The position numbers and the translations under genes were made by a program. 64,000 bases of DNA from G039954875 sp047528275. Its GTDB lineage: Bacteria > Bacteroidota > Bacteroidia > Flavobacteriales > Blattabacteriaceae. The stretch's first letter is position 1; every line of letters starts with the position of its first letter. Below, one piece after another: positions 52,061-62,219 of this stretch. A model generated the notes under the pieces. That model worked only from the letters and a program-made list of their open reading frames with translations, had not been told where the DNA came from and did not search any database. The DNA is taken from assembly GCA_047528275.1 (NCBI GenBank), contig CP180023.1, positions 1,488,001 through 1,552,000 of the forward strand, read 5' to 3'.

Positions 52061-53587
52061 ATGAAAAAAGTAAGAGTCCGCTTTGCCCCTAGCCCCACAG
52101 GGCCTTTGCATCTGGGTGGTGTCCGAACAGCTCTGTACAACTACCTCTTTGCAAAGAGATATCAAGGAGACTTCATCCTGCGGATAGAAGACACCGATCA
52201 AGAACGCCTTGTTCCCGGTGCAGAGAGTTACATCCTCGAAGCCCTCCAATGGTGCGGGATCGAACCCGATGAAGGCCCAAGCTATGGCGGAGACTACGGC
52301 CCTTATCACCAATCTGAACGCAAGGATATTTATAAACCGTACATCGAACAGCTCTTAAAGACTGGCCATGCCTATCACGCCTTTGATACTCCTGAAGTGC
52401 TTAAAGCACTTAGAGGAGCAGCCCATGTAGAAGGAAAAGCATTCATCTATAGTGCCCATATCCGAGAGCAGATGTACAATACTTTAAACCTTCAGCCTGA
52501 AGAGATAGCTGACCGTCTAGCACGTGGCCTACCCTATGTGATCCGATTCAAGATACCTACTGGTCAACTACTCGAATTACACGATGAGATCCGCGGACAA
52601 ATCTCCGTAGACACCCACAACCTCGACGACAAGATTCTAGTCAAATCCGACGGTATGCCCACCTATCATTTGACCAATGTAATAGATGACCACCTGATGC
52701 AGATCTCCCACGTGATTCGTGGCGAGGAATGGTTGCCCTCGATGCCTCTACACCTGCTCCTATATCGCGCATTCGGTTGGGATAGGCCTCAGTTTGCTCA
52801 TCTGCCTCTGATACTAAAACCTGAGGGTAAAGGTAAGCTCAGCAAACGTGATGGGGATCGATTAGGCTTTCCTGTATTCCCTTTGCGATGGAAAGATCCA
52901 CAGAGTGGAGCTATCATTCAGGGTTATCGCGAGGCAGGCTATTTCTCTGAAGCTTTTATCAATATGCTCGCCTTTTTAGGATGGAATCCCGGCGGAGAGC
53001 AGGAGCTATTCTCCCTAGAATCATTGATTAAAAAATTTTCCCTGGAAAAGGTCAAAAAATCTAGTGCCCGATTTAATAAGGAAAAAGCACAATGGTTCAA
53101 TCAACAATATCTGCATCAAAAACCACTCGAGGAACTCACAGCACTATTCAGAAAAGAACTCAGAAAGCGTCAGATCTATGCAGAAGATTATTATGTCCAA
53201 AGGGTTGTAAAAGCGGTAAGGGATCGGGCCCATTTCGTCCATGAGATCTGGGATCAATCAGCTTATTTTTTCGTCCCACCTAACTCTTACGAAGAAAAAG
53301 CAGTGAAAAAAACTTGGTGTCCCGACACCGCCTCATATTTGGATCAACTAAAAGACCTTTTGCAAGTCATAGAGAAATTTACAGCCAATCATTTACGGAA
53401 AAATCTCCAAGGATTTGCAAAAGACCAGCAAATTAGATTTGGTCAGCTCATGCAACCTTTACGTCTAGCGCTAGTCGGTGCTTTATATGGGACTGATATC
53501 TTTTTCATCATGGAGATGCTCGGTCGGCAGGAGAGTACGCAACGCCTAACGCGTCTCTGTAAAGTATTGAAAAAATCAAAAAACTAA
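52061..53587 (+). CDS. gltX: Glutamyl-tRNA synthetase
   Basis: A 508-residue class I synthetase that charges tRNA-Glu. The HIGH region reads FAPSPTGPLHLGGVRTALYNYL and the KMSKS region reads GKLSKRDGDRLG, with DTDQERLVPG and the DNxL-type HVIRGEEWLPS block in place. Length matches the Bacteroidota type. A near-consensus promoter, TATTTTCG, lies about 20 bases upstream of the ATG. The last 4 bases overlap the convergent pepP gene. It is bounded upstream by a long desert. Confidence 0.97.
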   Translation: MKKVRVRFAPSPTGPLHLGGVRTALYNYLFAKRYQGDFILRIEDTDQERLVPGAESYILEALQWCGIEPDEGPSYGGDYGPYHQSERKDIYKPYIEQLLKTGHAYHAFDTPEVLKALRGAAHVEGKAFIYSAHIREQMYNTLNLQPEEIADRLARGLPYVIRFKIPTGQLLELHDEIRGQISVDTHNLDDKILVKSDGMPTYHLTNVIDDHLMQISHVIRGEEWLPSMPLHLLLYRAFGWDRPQFAHLPLILKPEGKGKLSKRDGDRLGFPVFPLRWKDPQSGAIIQGYREAGYFSEAFINMLAFLGWNPGGEQELFSLESLIKKFSLEKVKKSSARFNKEKAQWFNQQYLHQKPLEELTALFRKELRKRQIYAEDYYVQRVVKAVRDRAHFVHEIWDQSAYFFVPPNSYEEKAVKKTWCPDTASYLDQLKDLLQVIEKFTANHLRKNLQGFAKDQQIRFGQLMQPLRLALVGALYGTDIFFIMEMLGRQESTQRLTRLCKVLKKSKN

Positions 53588-54882
53588 GGCTTTGAATGCA
53601 TTAAGGTTTCGATCTCATCGGCCAAGATGGGGATATCTTTCATTAAGTTGAACGGTGCACCACTCTTTTGGATGACATAATCGTCTTCGATTCGGATACC
53701 AAGCCCTTCTCTAGGGATGTAAATGCCAGGCTCTACGGTGAAAACCATCCCAGCTTGGAAAGGTTCTGAAAGGATGCCATAGTCATGGGTATCGAGCCCT
53801 AAATGGTGAGAGGTTCCGTGCATGAAATATTTTTTGTAAACAGGCTGTTGGGGATCTTCATTTTGCACATCGGCCCGATCGAGTAATCCTAGGTCAATCA
53901 GTTCTGCCGTCATGATTTGCCCAACCTCCTTATGATAGGCATACCAATCGTTTCCAGGTACGAGCATCTCGGCAGCTTGTTCTTTGATCCGTAAAACGGC
54001 ATCATAGATCTGGTTCTGACGCTCGGTGTAACACCCATTCACTGGGATAGTACGGGTTAAGTCGGCACTGTAATTGGCATAGCAAGCCCCGACATCCATC
54101 AACAACAGTTCACCATCCTGGCAGAGCTTGTTGTTTTCGATATAATGCAGGATGCAAGCACTATAGCCACTGGCAATGATAGGTGTATAAGCAAATCCAT
54201 TAGCACGGTTTCGAAGGAATTCGTGGATCCATTCAGCTTCAATCTCATATTCCCAGACGCCTGGCTTTATAAAATTTAAAACCTGACGAAAACCTTTCTC
54301 TGTGATATCACAAGCTGTTTGGATTAGGGTAATCTCTTCAGGCGATTTGATCGAACGTAGGCACTGCAGGATAGGGTTACTTCGTTTGTACTCGTGTAAA
54401 GGATATTGCCTCTGAATCCTTTCGATAAACCGATCTTCTCGTGTCTGCACCTCGCACGTGGGCCTGTAGTGCTCGATAAGGTTGAGGTAGATTTTTTCGG
54501 CTTCAGTCATGAGCTTATAAAGGATACCTTCAAATTCGTTCAACCAATAAACAGTCTGCACCCCTGAACACTGTCTAGCTTGCTCTTTGGTGAGTTTAGG
54601 TCCTTCCCAGATCACGATATGATCATTGGTCTCTTTGAGGAACAAGATCTCTCTATGCGCTTCGTGAAAAGCATCCGGAAATAAAAGCAAAATGCTCTCC
54701 TCCTGATCGATTCCTGAGAGATAAAAGATGTCGCGATGCTGGTGGAAGGGGAAAGTACTATCGGCACTGATCGGATAAATGTCGTTGGAATTAAATATTG
54801 CCAGAGATTTTTTATCCAACCAATCGGTAAGTTTTTTACGATTTTTAATGAGAAGTTGTTGCGGTAGTGAGATATATTTCAT
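53584..54882 (-). CDS. pepP: Xaa-Pro aminopeptidase (aminopeptidase P)
   Basis: A 432-residue M24B metallopeptidase that releases N-terminal residues before proline. An N-terminal AMP_N domain carries FPFHQHRDIFYLSGI. The catalytic domain follows with the dinuclear metal ligands: DVGACYANYSADLTRT, HGTSHHLGLDTHD, EPGIYI and IRIEDDYV. Length fits. It converges on gltX, and the two stop codons overlap, so no terminator can lie between them. Upstream on the minus strand TACCTTTA, one base off the -7 consensus, may be the promoter. Confidence 0.96.
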   Translation of the reverse strand: MKYISLPQQLLIKNRKKLTDWLDKKSLAIFNSNDIYPISADSTFPFHQHRDIFYLSGIDQEESILLLFPDAFHEAHREILFLKETNDHIVIWEGPKLTKEQARQCSGVQTVYWLNEFEGILYKLMTEAEKIYLNLIEHYRPTCEVQTREDRFIERIQRQYPLHEYKRSNPILQCLRSIKSPEEITLIQTACDITEKGFRQVLNFIKPGVWEYEIEAEWIHEFLRNRANGFAYTPIIASGYSACILHYIENNKLCQDGELLLMDVGACYANYSADLTRTIPVNGCYTERQNQIYDAVLRIKEQAAEMLVPGNDWYAYHKEVGQIMTAELIDLGLLDRADVQNEDPQQPVYKKYFMHGTSHHLGLDTHDYGILSEPFQAGMVFTVEPGIYIPREGLGIRIEDDYVIQKSGAPFNLMKDIPILADEIETLMHSKP

Positions 54883-54978
54883 TGGAATGAATTAAAAAAA
54901 TCTATTGAAACCTAGTCCCCCTCAGACTTTGTAAAGGTAAATGATTATCACTTATCAGGATAGGATTTGATTTAAAGA

Positions 54979-56095
54979 TCACTTACAGGCCGCTTCAAAA
55001 TATTTCCCTGACAGAACTTTGACAAAACCTTTGAGGTCCATAGAGAGCAAGAGACCCATCAACTGGTGGACAGGTATATCCAAACGAATAGAAGATCTCA
55101 TCAAGTTGTTGCCTGCCTCTTTCCGAGAGATAAGGGTAGTATGTGACCCTCTTCTTCGGTCTCGAATACACTGAAAAGTTGTGTTTACTCAGTCTTAGAC
55201 ATTTTTTGAGAAGGATCCTACCAATTAAGCAAATAATCCATCTCTTGTACAGAGATGATCAAATATGTTTGATGTTTCTTGATCAGATGGTTGCATCCAG
55301 CACTATAAGGATCCCTCACCGAACCAGGCAAAGCAAAGACATCTCTGTTGTACATATTGGTATACTTTACCGTGATCATAGCACCATCTTTCATCATCGT
55401 CTTGATGATGATCATAGCTTGACTCAAGGTGGCTATGATGCAATTTTGTAAGAAAAAAAATTTCCCATAAAGGTAGATTAGAAGCGACATATTCGGTCAG
55501 CAAGCCCCCCCCCCATATCACAGATCTCTTCGGCCAATGCTTTATGAGACCCATCCGATCCAAGCCATGGGCCAATATTCCTACGGTATCAATCCGATTG
55601 TACAAAGCAGTTCAATGCGCTGCTACGTCTAACCATAAGCCAATCCACTCAACACGATGGGTCGATGCACAATAATCCTGATCATCAAGTAGTTATAACC
55701 ACTCCCATAATCAATCAATTGACGGTACCTACAATGCTGATCAATTTCTTGTCCTGAAAAAATCTATTGTTCCTTTCTAAAACAGCTCCAAAAGAGCATC
55801 AGAACAATGCTTTAAAAGTGGGGGATAATCTATATCCGAATAATATAAAACTTTCCAACCCATCGTCTTCGACCGATCCACCTCCTTGGCCTTTTTAGAA
55901 AAAAGATTATCTCTACCAATGTCTTGCGCCGCCATGAGCCTAAATCTTGATACTTTACGGAATTCTGATGCTTCACTTTTCCAAAACATCTTAGCATTAC
56001 CCATAGTCTCTATTGGCCATCTTCCCAAGATATAGCCTCTATGCGCCTTTGTAATATTTCAGTGCTAAAAGGGATTGGTCTTCTTCTGTATTCAT
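54979..56095 (-). pseudogene. dprA: DNA processing protein DprA, decayed
   Basis: The N-terminal part gives YYSDIDYPPLLKHCSDA. The Rossmann core gives TVGILAHGLDRM, GGGLLTEYVASN and, in the next frame, MMKDGAMITVKYTNMYNRDVFALPG, followed by GCNHLIKKHQTYLI. The winged-helix end gives IRLDIPVHQLMGLLLSMDLKGFVKVL and stops at 54979. DprA loads RecA on incoming single-stranded DNA in natural transformation. At least six breaks are seen; one is at a run of ten C (55505-55514). The start at 56095 is approximate. It is divergent from the HU-like remnant. Confidence 0.88.
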
Positions 56096-56177
56096 CACCT
56101 CTGTAATTCAAGTAAATATAAAAAATTAATCCTTTCGAATCAAACGGTTTTTCACTATATAGAGTAAATTTAGCTTC

Positions 56178-57008
56178 ATGAACCTGACAAAATACATCTG
56201 CGAGCTGCTTTACCAATACGATTGTGTCATCGTACCTGGTTTTGGAGGCTCCTCTTCCAAAAGTGTTCGTCGGCCCTCGATATACAGGATCAAATGCTCA
56301 TACCACCAAAGAAAATACTAAGCTTCAATGTAAAGATCAAAGAACAATGATAGCCTATTCACTCATCAGATCGCCACGGTAGAGAAAATCAACTACAACC
56401 AGACGCTTGAATATTCCACTATACCATAAATCAGTGGAAAAAAAAGCCTTATCCGAAGAACGACATTTGTCTATGAGGGGTATTGGCCGATTTGAAATGT
56501 CTTTGGAAGATCAACCCGTCTTTCAACCCGATACACAAGGTAATTTCTTGAATGAGGTATTTAGAGCTTAAATCAGATCAAAGCAAGTCTGTTTTTACCT
56601 AGAACCCAAAACAAAACCTACCGATGGATGAAATATACCGCAGCAGCTGCATTGCTCCTAGCCGTGAATTCGGGGGCGATATCTACCTAGCCCAACCTAC
56701 AGGGCACTCAAAAGAACCCCTTCGATACGTTGAGCACCACCCTCCCTACGATATTGCTATTTCCTATGAAAAATCTATCGATAAACCTCTACCTAAAATC
56801 ATTCTCATCAAACCAACTCCCAAAAAAGAAATCGAGCATATTGAGGTCAAAAATTCTGACTGATTGCTCAGGTATTCAAATCAAAAAAAAAAGAGCCCGA
56901 AAATTACTCAAGAGACTGAGAAAAAATTACAAAGTCACACAAATCTATCAAGAAGGCAAAAGAACCTATGTCGCTTATGATACCTTCGCTACGAAACGAT
57001 TATCATGA
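56178..57008 (+). pseudogene. HU-CCDC81 and SPOR domain protein, decayed
   Basis: The start MNLTKYICELLYQYDCVIVPGFGG is the typical beginning of Bacteroidota HU-CCDC81 proteins. A piece MRGIGRFEMSLEDQPVFQPD, followed by a tail with NFLNEVF, closes the second HU-like domain. A membrane segment (MKYTAAAALLLAV) leads to a C-terminal SPOR piece, KRARKLLKRLRKNYKVTQIYQ and AYDTFATKRLS. SPOR domains bind denuded peptidoglycan at the division site. Frames shift at least five times. The two open frames near the end (56624-56863 and 56730-57008) are fragments. The end overlaps the next start (ATGA). Confidence 0.82.
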
Positions 57009-57431
57009 GAAAATCTAAACCGGCCAAAGATTCCTTGGTCATGATGACCAATATCGTACTACCCCAATGAGACCAATAAATTCAATCATATGTCCGGAGT
57101 AGAATTGCTCACTAAGATAGATCGAGCATACGTCATCTCCGCTTCCAAACATTTGGAAAACGGATTGGTCACAACAGTTATTAATATAATATAACCTTCA
57201 ATAAGTCTTACCCATTGGGAAGCGTCGTCACCATAGAAGCCAAAGTTTCCTATACCTTCTCTACTTCAATGGAGGTCTTTGCAGACGTATGGATAGAAAA
57301 CATTTACAATAGAACCTGCGAAAAATCAATGAAGGCATCTATACCTTTTTCTGCATCGATAGTGATGAAAAACCTCAAGCGATACCAGTGCTGAATCCTG
57401 AAACAAACTAGGCTAAATCCTTAGCAACTCT
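57005..57431 (+). pseudogene. Acyl-CoA thioesterase (hotdog fold), decayed
   Basis: The start MRKSKPAKDSLVMMTNIVLPQ is followed, after stops, by NITFNKSYPLGSVVTIEAKVSYTFSTSMEVF and by DVWIENIYNRT, the core of the YciA-type hotdog domain. The catalytic aspartate region (normally N-x-L-x-G-G) is lost in a broken stretch. The enzyme hydrolyses acyl-CoA. Three or more breaks are seen. Confidence 0.78.
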
Positions 57432-57549
57432 ACCCTTAATAAAACCATCTTAATACCACAAAATAAATAAATTAAATCTTTTTGAAAAATATATGAAATT
57501 ACATTAAACAGAATTTTTAATCATATTTGTTATCTAAATTTTATTTAAC
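57432..57549. other. AT-rich spacer at the edge of a mobile element remnant
   Basis: Short AT-rich stretch between the thioesterase and recombinase remnants. No attachment-site repeat or tRNA could be recognised. Confidence 0.35.
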
Positions 57550-58705
57550 ATGGTTTCTTTTAAATTTGTCATTAAAGAAGAAAAAATCCTTCTCGGATTT
57601 ATCTAAGATTTTCCAATGCAAGAAATATAAGTACCCATATAAAAATAGAATTATTCATCAGTCCAAAACATTTAAATAAGAAACAAAAATACGTCAAAAA
57701 TTTAGCTGAAGCTTTGAGTAAGAATTTTATCAATACTACATTAGAAAAACTTTCAGCCCATATGATTGATTAGATGAATAAAGACTGTTAGGGGGTTGAA
57801 TCGACAGAGAATGGACTAGGAATACAGTAAGAAGGTTTTTTAATCAATCAGAAGAGAAAGTTTTCTTATTAGATTATTGTAAAAAATATATTCGGGAAAC
57901 TCCTAAAAAATAAGAAAAGGCAAAACAGATGGTCTTGCTTTAGGGACAATAAAAAAAACATGTTTACAAAGGTTGAGAAGTTTTGAGGACTTTAAAGGGA
58001 TACAGTTAAAATTTTCTGATATCAACTTAAATTTTCATCAAAAATTTCTTCATTACGTTGTAAAACGAGAGAACTTCACCCAAATAATTCGGATACTCGT
58101 ATTGCAAGTATAAAAGCCTTCTAGCGTAATACTAAATTGGAAGGATATGATGTGTATAAAGAAGTGGATCATCCCAACTTTTTTATTTAAAGAATGTCTA
58201 TCTAAATAGTCAAGAGATTAACAGGATATCCGATTTAGATTTATCGAATTGTGATCGGTTGGAGAATGTACAAGATAACGAAATTATAGGTCTTCGTACA
58301 GGTCTGAGAGTAGGTGATTTTCTACAGCTTGATTTGGATTAAACTAAGGACGATTATATCGAAGTGAAAACTAAGAAAACGGGCATAATGTCATTATACT
58401 TCTTCACTCACAATTAAAAAAAGTTTTAGAAAAATATGATGGAGTGCCTCGGAAAATGTCCGATCAAAAATTCAATTTTTACTTTAAAAAAAATCTGTCA
58501 ATTGGCGGCTATTACCGAGGAGGTCGAAGGAGCAAGGATGAACCTTGATACCAAAAGAAAAGAAGAAGGATTTTTTTCCAAATATCAGTTACTGAGCTTA
58601 CATACTTGTCGTAGGTCATTTTCTACGAATTTCTACGGTAGATTATCTAATCTTTCCATCATAGCCATCACCAGACACAAGACCGAAAAGCAGTTTTTGG
58701 AATAA
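57550..58705 (+). pseudogene. Tyrosine recombinase (phage/transposon integrase), decayed
   Basis: The N-terminal SAM-like part is visible near 57960-58080 (LQRLRSFEDFKGIQLKFSDIN). The catalytic half gives SDLDLSNCDRLENVQD, then GLRTGLRVGDFLQLDLD around the first catalytic arginine. Then come VKTKKTGHNVIIPL with a shift, the open frame 58436-58705, and HTCRRSFSTN with the H-x-x-R motif. The final tyrosine region is near EKQFLE. Many stops occur in the first half. This is the Bacteroidota type of site-specific integrase found in phages and conjugative elements and marks the left part of a decayed element. Confidence 0.85.
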
Positions 58706-58713
58706 ATCAAAGT

Positions 58714-58733
58714 CACTCTTCTTGAAAAGAGTG
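58714..58733 (+). terminator. Weak hairpin after the recombinase remnant
   Basis: CACTCTT (58714-58720) and AAGAGTG (58727-58733) form a perfect 7-bp stem with a 6-base loop, 8 bases after the recombinase stop. No T run follows on either strand, so it would be a weak terminator at best. Confidence 0.35.
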
Positions 58734-58797
58734 AGAAACTTAAAGAATTTTAGGAAAACGCAGACAAGTGAATGGTAAAAAACTCACTTGAATAATT

Positions 58798-59367
58798 TCA
58801 ATCTCTAAAGACCCAAGCCAAGATGACCAGTAGAATGGTGATGAGCATGACAATGATCCAACGTGTCTGTACTTTGAGATTTTCTTCCAGATTAAGCTGG
58901 ATTTTTAGAACGATTTCGGTAAGTCTAGCTTCTGTTCTAGCTATTTCTTCTTTAAGCTCTCCCTTAACTTGAGCTACTTTAGTCTTTAGGTAGTCAATCT
59001 TCTCAGTGAACTTAGTCCTAACTGGACCACTTTGGTCTCTACATTAAGTCACAACTTCTTTGGTGGGCCAGGTATTTAACTTTATCCTCGATCTGGGCTA
59101 ATATAATGTCCTACAAATAATCCGTGATGGATTTAGTCCCATGCTACTTATCTTTCCGATAAGTATACGATATATTTCCGTAATGGAGGTCTTGATTTTT
59201 ATAACGGACATTCCTTCAGGTTTGATATTACAAAATATACGAAACTTTACAATTAGTAGATTAGAAGTCTAGAAGGCCATTAAATAAGTTGAAAATTCAT
59301 GAGAATATTTTATTTCTATAATTTTAATTATAAGGGTATCCAACTGCTCTAATCTTTTATTTGTCAT
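58798..59367 (-). pseudogene. Coiled-coil protein with C-terminal membrane anchor, decayed
   Basis: Start MTNKRLEQLDTLIIKI at 59367. The end (58798-59020) is an uninterrupted coiled coil, YLKTKVAQVKGELKEEIARTEARL, followed by a membrane helix (WIIVMLITILLVILAWVF) and a stop. This is the layout of small DUF1640-like or phage-encoded anchored coiled coils. The middle is broken by stops and shifts. The function is unknown. Confidence 0.5.
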
Positions 59368-59639
59368 CCAAAATTCCATAAGTTTTTAACTTTATACCAT
59401 TATTAATTAATAATCAAAATTCATTATATCGTTATTAATATCTTAAATGGATTAACTATTAAATTATTACTAAATAATGATTATTTATTTAAATTACATT
59501 TTTATAATACTTATATTTTTTTTTAAAAAAATATATTCATATTCGAAGCTCTTAGAGGGGTTAGAACATCATCTTATTCATTTAATTTATTATTTTTCAA
59601 TAAGAGATTTTTATCCGCATGAATCACCCTTAAGCTAAC
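59368..59639. other. AT island
   Basis: Very AT-rich stretch with a T9A7 palindrome at 59516-59531. No gene is seen. Confidence 0.6.
59516..59531. repeat. T-run/A-run palindrome in AT island
   Basis: Nine T followed directly by seven A, between two mobile-element remnants. Confidence 0.6.
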
Positions 59640-60045
59640 ACATTTATTTTTCTGAACCTATTTTAATTTGACGATCTTCAAGAAGTTCTTTATAAAATTC
59701 TATTACCTGATCCTTTGAGAGGATAACTCGTTCTAAATTGGATTTCTGCTCCTCGATTTACTTGTCTTTGTCAGATAAACGAATTTCCAATTCTTGTATT
59801 ATCTTTTATTTCTCTAGGGAAGACAAACAAGATCAGGTGCATATAGTCTCTACAGACTTACCATACTTGACGCAAGCCTCAGCCAGTACCTCAGGCGCTC
59901 CATCATTCATCTTACTGTAGTTCGATATATATCTTGAAACCTGATAGCTACTTGTTACAGGTTGTAACATAAGGCCATGACCAGTGATTAACCATTTAGG
60001 GTTTAGGTCAGGAATATTTTCGATCAAAACTTCTATAAATTCAAA
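59640..60045 (-). pseudogene. XRE-family regulator, C-terminal stump
   Basis: An open piece (59833-60027) reads IENIPDLNPKWLITGHGLML, the tail of the helix-turn-helix domain in Bacteroidota phage-type repressors. A short linker follows and, after stops, a coiled coil with IIQELEIRLSDKDK and SKDQVIEFYKELLEDRQIKI. The N-terminal recognition helices that should precede it are missing and replaced by an AT island. It is placed and oriented like the repressor of an integrated element. Confidence 0.68.
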
Positions 60046-60663
60046 GTTTTATTTAAATTTTCATTTTATAATATTTACAATAGTATTCTATTAATAACCA
60101 GAAAAAAAAATTATCTGATTATCTATAATTCGTATTCTTTTTACGAATTAAATCACTTATTATTGATGTGTATTCTTATGTATCTGATTTTATTATTTTT
60201 TTTTAAAAAAAAGTTTATATATAATAATTTATATATTTAAATTAATCAAATAAGATAATCCATTTTTTACAATCAAGTGGGAAATATATTAAGGTAACAA
60301 TTATAGAATCAATCACATCAATAAATATAGAAGGAATAGTAAAGAAGATCAAGGCCAAAGTTTTCTCATAGAAGACCTGGAAGATGGCTATGAATATTAT
60401 CCTAATGGGCGTAAGCTCTATTGTTTCAAATAAAAGTTTATAAGAGTAGAATTAGGCAGACCGTTAGCTTTAGACTTTAAGGTAGAAAGATGAGTCTGGT
60501 CTGTTGAAAATTATATAGACGGTTTGTCGAAAGTACCTATCTGCGCAATTATAAAGTCGATGGTTTAACATATCTGATCTTCTGGTACGACGGGGAAGAG
60601 ATAACCTTAATATTAGAATAAGAAAGAATAATAAAAAAAATCCATCATAAACAGTACAATAAT
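60046..60663. other. AT island and unassigned remnant
   Basis: 60046-60260 is an AT island with a T9A8 palindrome at 60196-60212. From 60290 to 60640 plus-strand frames give short coherent pieces (for example STYLRNYKVDGLTYLIFWYD) that I could not place. Confidence 0.4.
60196..60212. repeat. T-run/A-run palindrome in AT island
   Basis: Nine T followed directly by eight A, upstream of the small HTH gene. Confidence 0.6.
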
Positions 60664-60873
60664 ATGAAAAATTTAGTCACTAAATCCAAAGCAGCTAAAA
60701 TTATAGGTGTAACCGAATCTACCTTAAAGTTTTATAGACTTAGAGTCCGTCTACATCCAGTAGCTACCAGTGATCATAGAGTTTATTTCCACCATAGAAA
60801 CGTAGAAGATTGCAAAAGATCCAGGCAAGGAGAGCTCAAGAAAAGACAAGAAAAAACTTGTCTTGAACAATAA
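60664..60873 (+). CDS. Small helix-turn-helix protein (MerR/AlpA-like)
   Basis: A 69-residue frame. Residues 4-50 fit a winged helix-turn-helix of the MerR/excisionase class: TKSKAAKIIGVTESTLKFYR as the helix-turn-helix, then HPVATSDHRVYFHHRNVEDC as the wing. The C-terminal 15 residues are Lys/Glu/Arg-rich. Such proteins act as excisionases or local regulators in mobile elements. It is the only complete-looking frame in the 57.5-64 kb region. It may itself be a shortened remnant, and no promoter was found. Confidence 0.5.
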   Translation: MKNLVTKSKAAKIIGVTESTLKFYRLRVRLHPVATSDHRVYFHHRNVEDCKRSRQGELKKRQEKTCLEQ

Positions 60874-61559
60874 TAACCAAAACAAAAAACCTGATAAAAT
60901 CAACAATGCATAAAGATTTCGCGATCTAATTCACTAGAGAAGATCGTTGTATGAATAGAGAAGGAACCCAGCGGGAGTTACAACACCTAGGCAAGGAAAG
61001 GTAGGAATACTCAATAAAATCAAAGCCATACAAAACAGCTATTGGTACACTATCCATGACCAAACCGAGCAAAAAGAAAAAGACCTACGGTTTACCCAAG
61101 AATGCTTCGATCAAATCAATGTAAATATTGTTCACTTGAGTGCACTTTTCTGTCGATGGGCCAATAAATAGTATATTAAATATAATAATATAAAATAATA
61201 TTATATAAAACTTTAATATCATAACATAAAGAGATAGGAATCCAATCTAAAAAAAAGTAAGATTCTTCATAGATGAGCAAAATATTCGCCTTTATAGGTT
61301 GGCTCATCAGCAAGCTAGGTGTGCTATAATCTTATGATACTAAAGCCTAAGCTAGTATATGAAGACCAAAACCCAGTGAGCAAAGAAAAATTCCAATAAA
61401 GACACCATAGAACCTTAGAGATCAGAGTCAAATAGAGCAAAGAAGCATTAGAAAGACTCCTTGAGGGCATCAAAAGATTTACAAGTTACTATGATATATA
61501 ACTATTATAAATAAAAGAAATAAAATATTTAAAATATACTAAAAGAAATCATATCTAAT
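60874..61559 (+). other. Decayed mobile-element region
   Basis: Broken frames only. Near 60960-61170 pieces such as REGTQRELQHLGKE and SYWYTIHDQTEQKEKDLRF suggest a small dead gene of unknown family. AT-rich gaps lie at 61165-61225 and 61500-61560. Confidence 0.35.
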
Positions 61560-61800
61560 ATTTCAAGATATATCAAAATTGGCATAGTATCCGGGTCTCG
61601 ATCCAGCTCGGTATAATCATACACCAAATCTGTATCTACAAAAAACACCACAACGATGAGAAAGTACTCACCTTATAGGAAACGGTAAAATACTCAAAAG
61701 TAGATAGGGGCACTTTATACTACTGGAGAAAGTGTGGTATAGTGACTGCCTGCCTAGCTAAAGGAGTCACATATGAAAATCCGAGCTTCTTTAAGTAAGA
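61560..61800 (+). pseudogene. Excisionase-like helix-turn-helix protein, remnant
   Basis: Frames give HNDEKVLTL, a stop, then ETVKYSKVDRGTLYYWRKCGI and VTACLAKGVTYENP. This matches the HTH_17 layout of excisionases (L-T-x-x-E-x-x-x-Y-x-x-V-x-x-x-T-L-Y-x-W-R). It carries at least one stop and lacks a clear start. Confidence 0.5.
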
Positions 61801-62219
61801 ATTCAAGAATATTGATAATCAGTAAGAAAAAAAAGAACTCAGCCTTAAAGAGCTATCGATATTTCTTGAGATAAGAAAAGCACGACCGATCAGTTGATCA
61901 AAACCTAATTAAGAATAAAACCTGGATAGAAATTAAACCCATCGGAGAGAGAGTAAGCATAAGTAAAATATTTTATCCCTGTTTGTTGCTTCATTTATAA
62001 AAATTTAGACGACAAGAACATCGTAGATATAGCTCTAGAAGCCCTAACTAAAGATGGCCTATCTATATTCAAAAACACGAGAGATCATACAAGATAAAAC
62101 CTGTATAAAGAAAGTAGACATCATAGAAAAATGCATCTTTTTAAAAAACCTGATCCCTGTAAAAGGGATATCATCATTAGGTTCGCAATAGGAAATAGGG
62201 TACCTCTTCGGTCTTTATC
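61801..62219. other. Decayed stretch, no identified gene
   Basis: Short plus-strand pieces, for example NLDDKNIVDIALEALTKDGL near 62010, show former coding sequence of unknown family. Confidence 0.35.
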
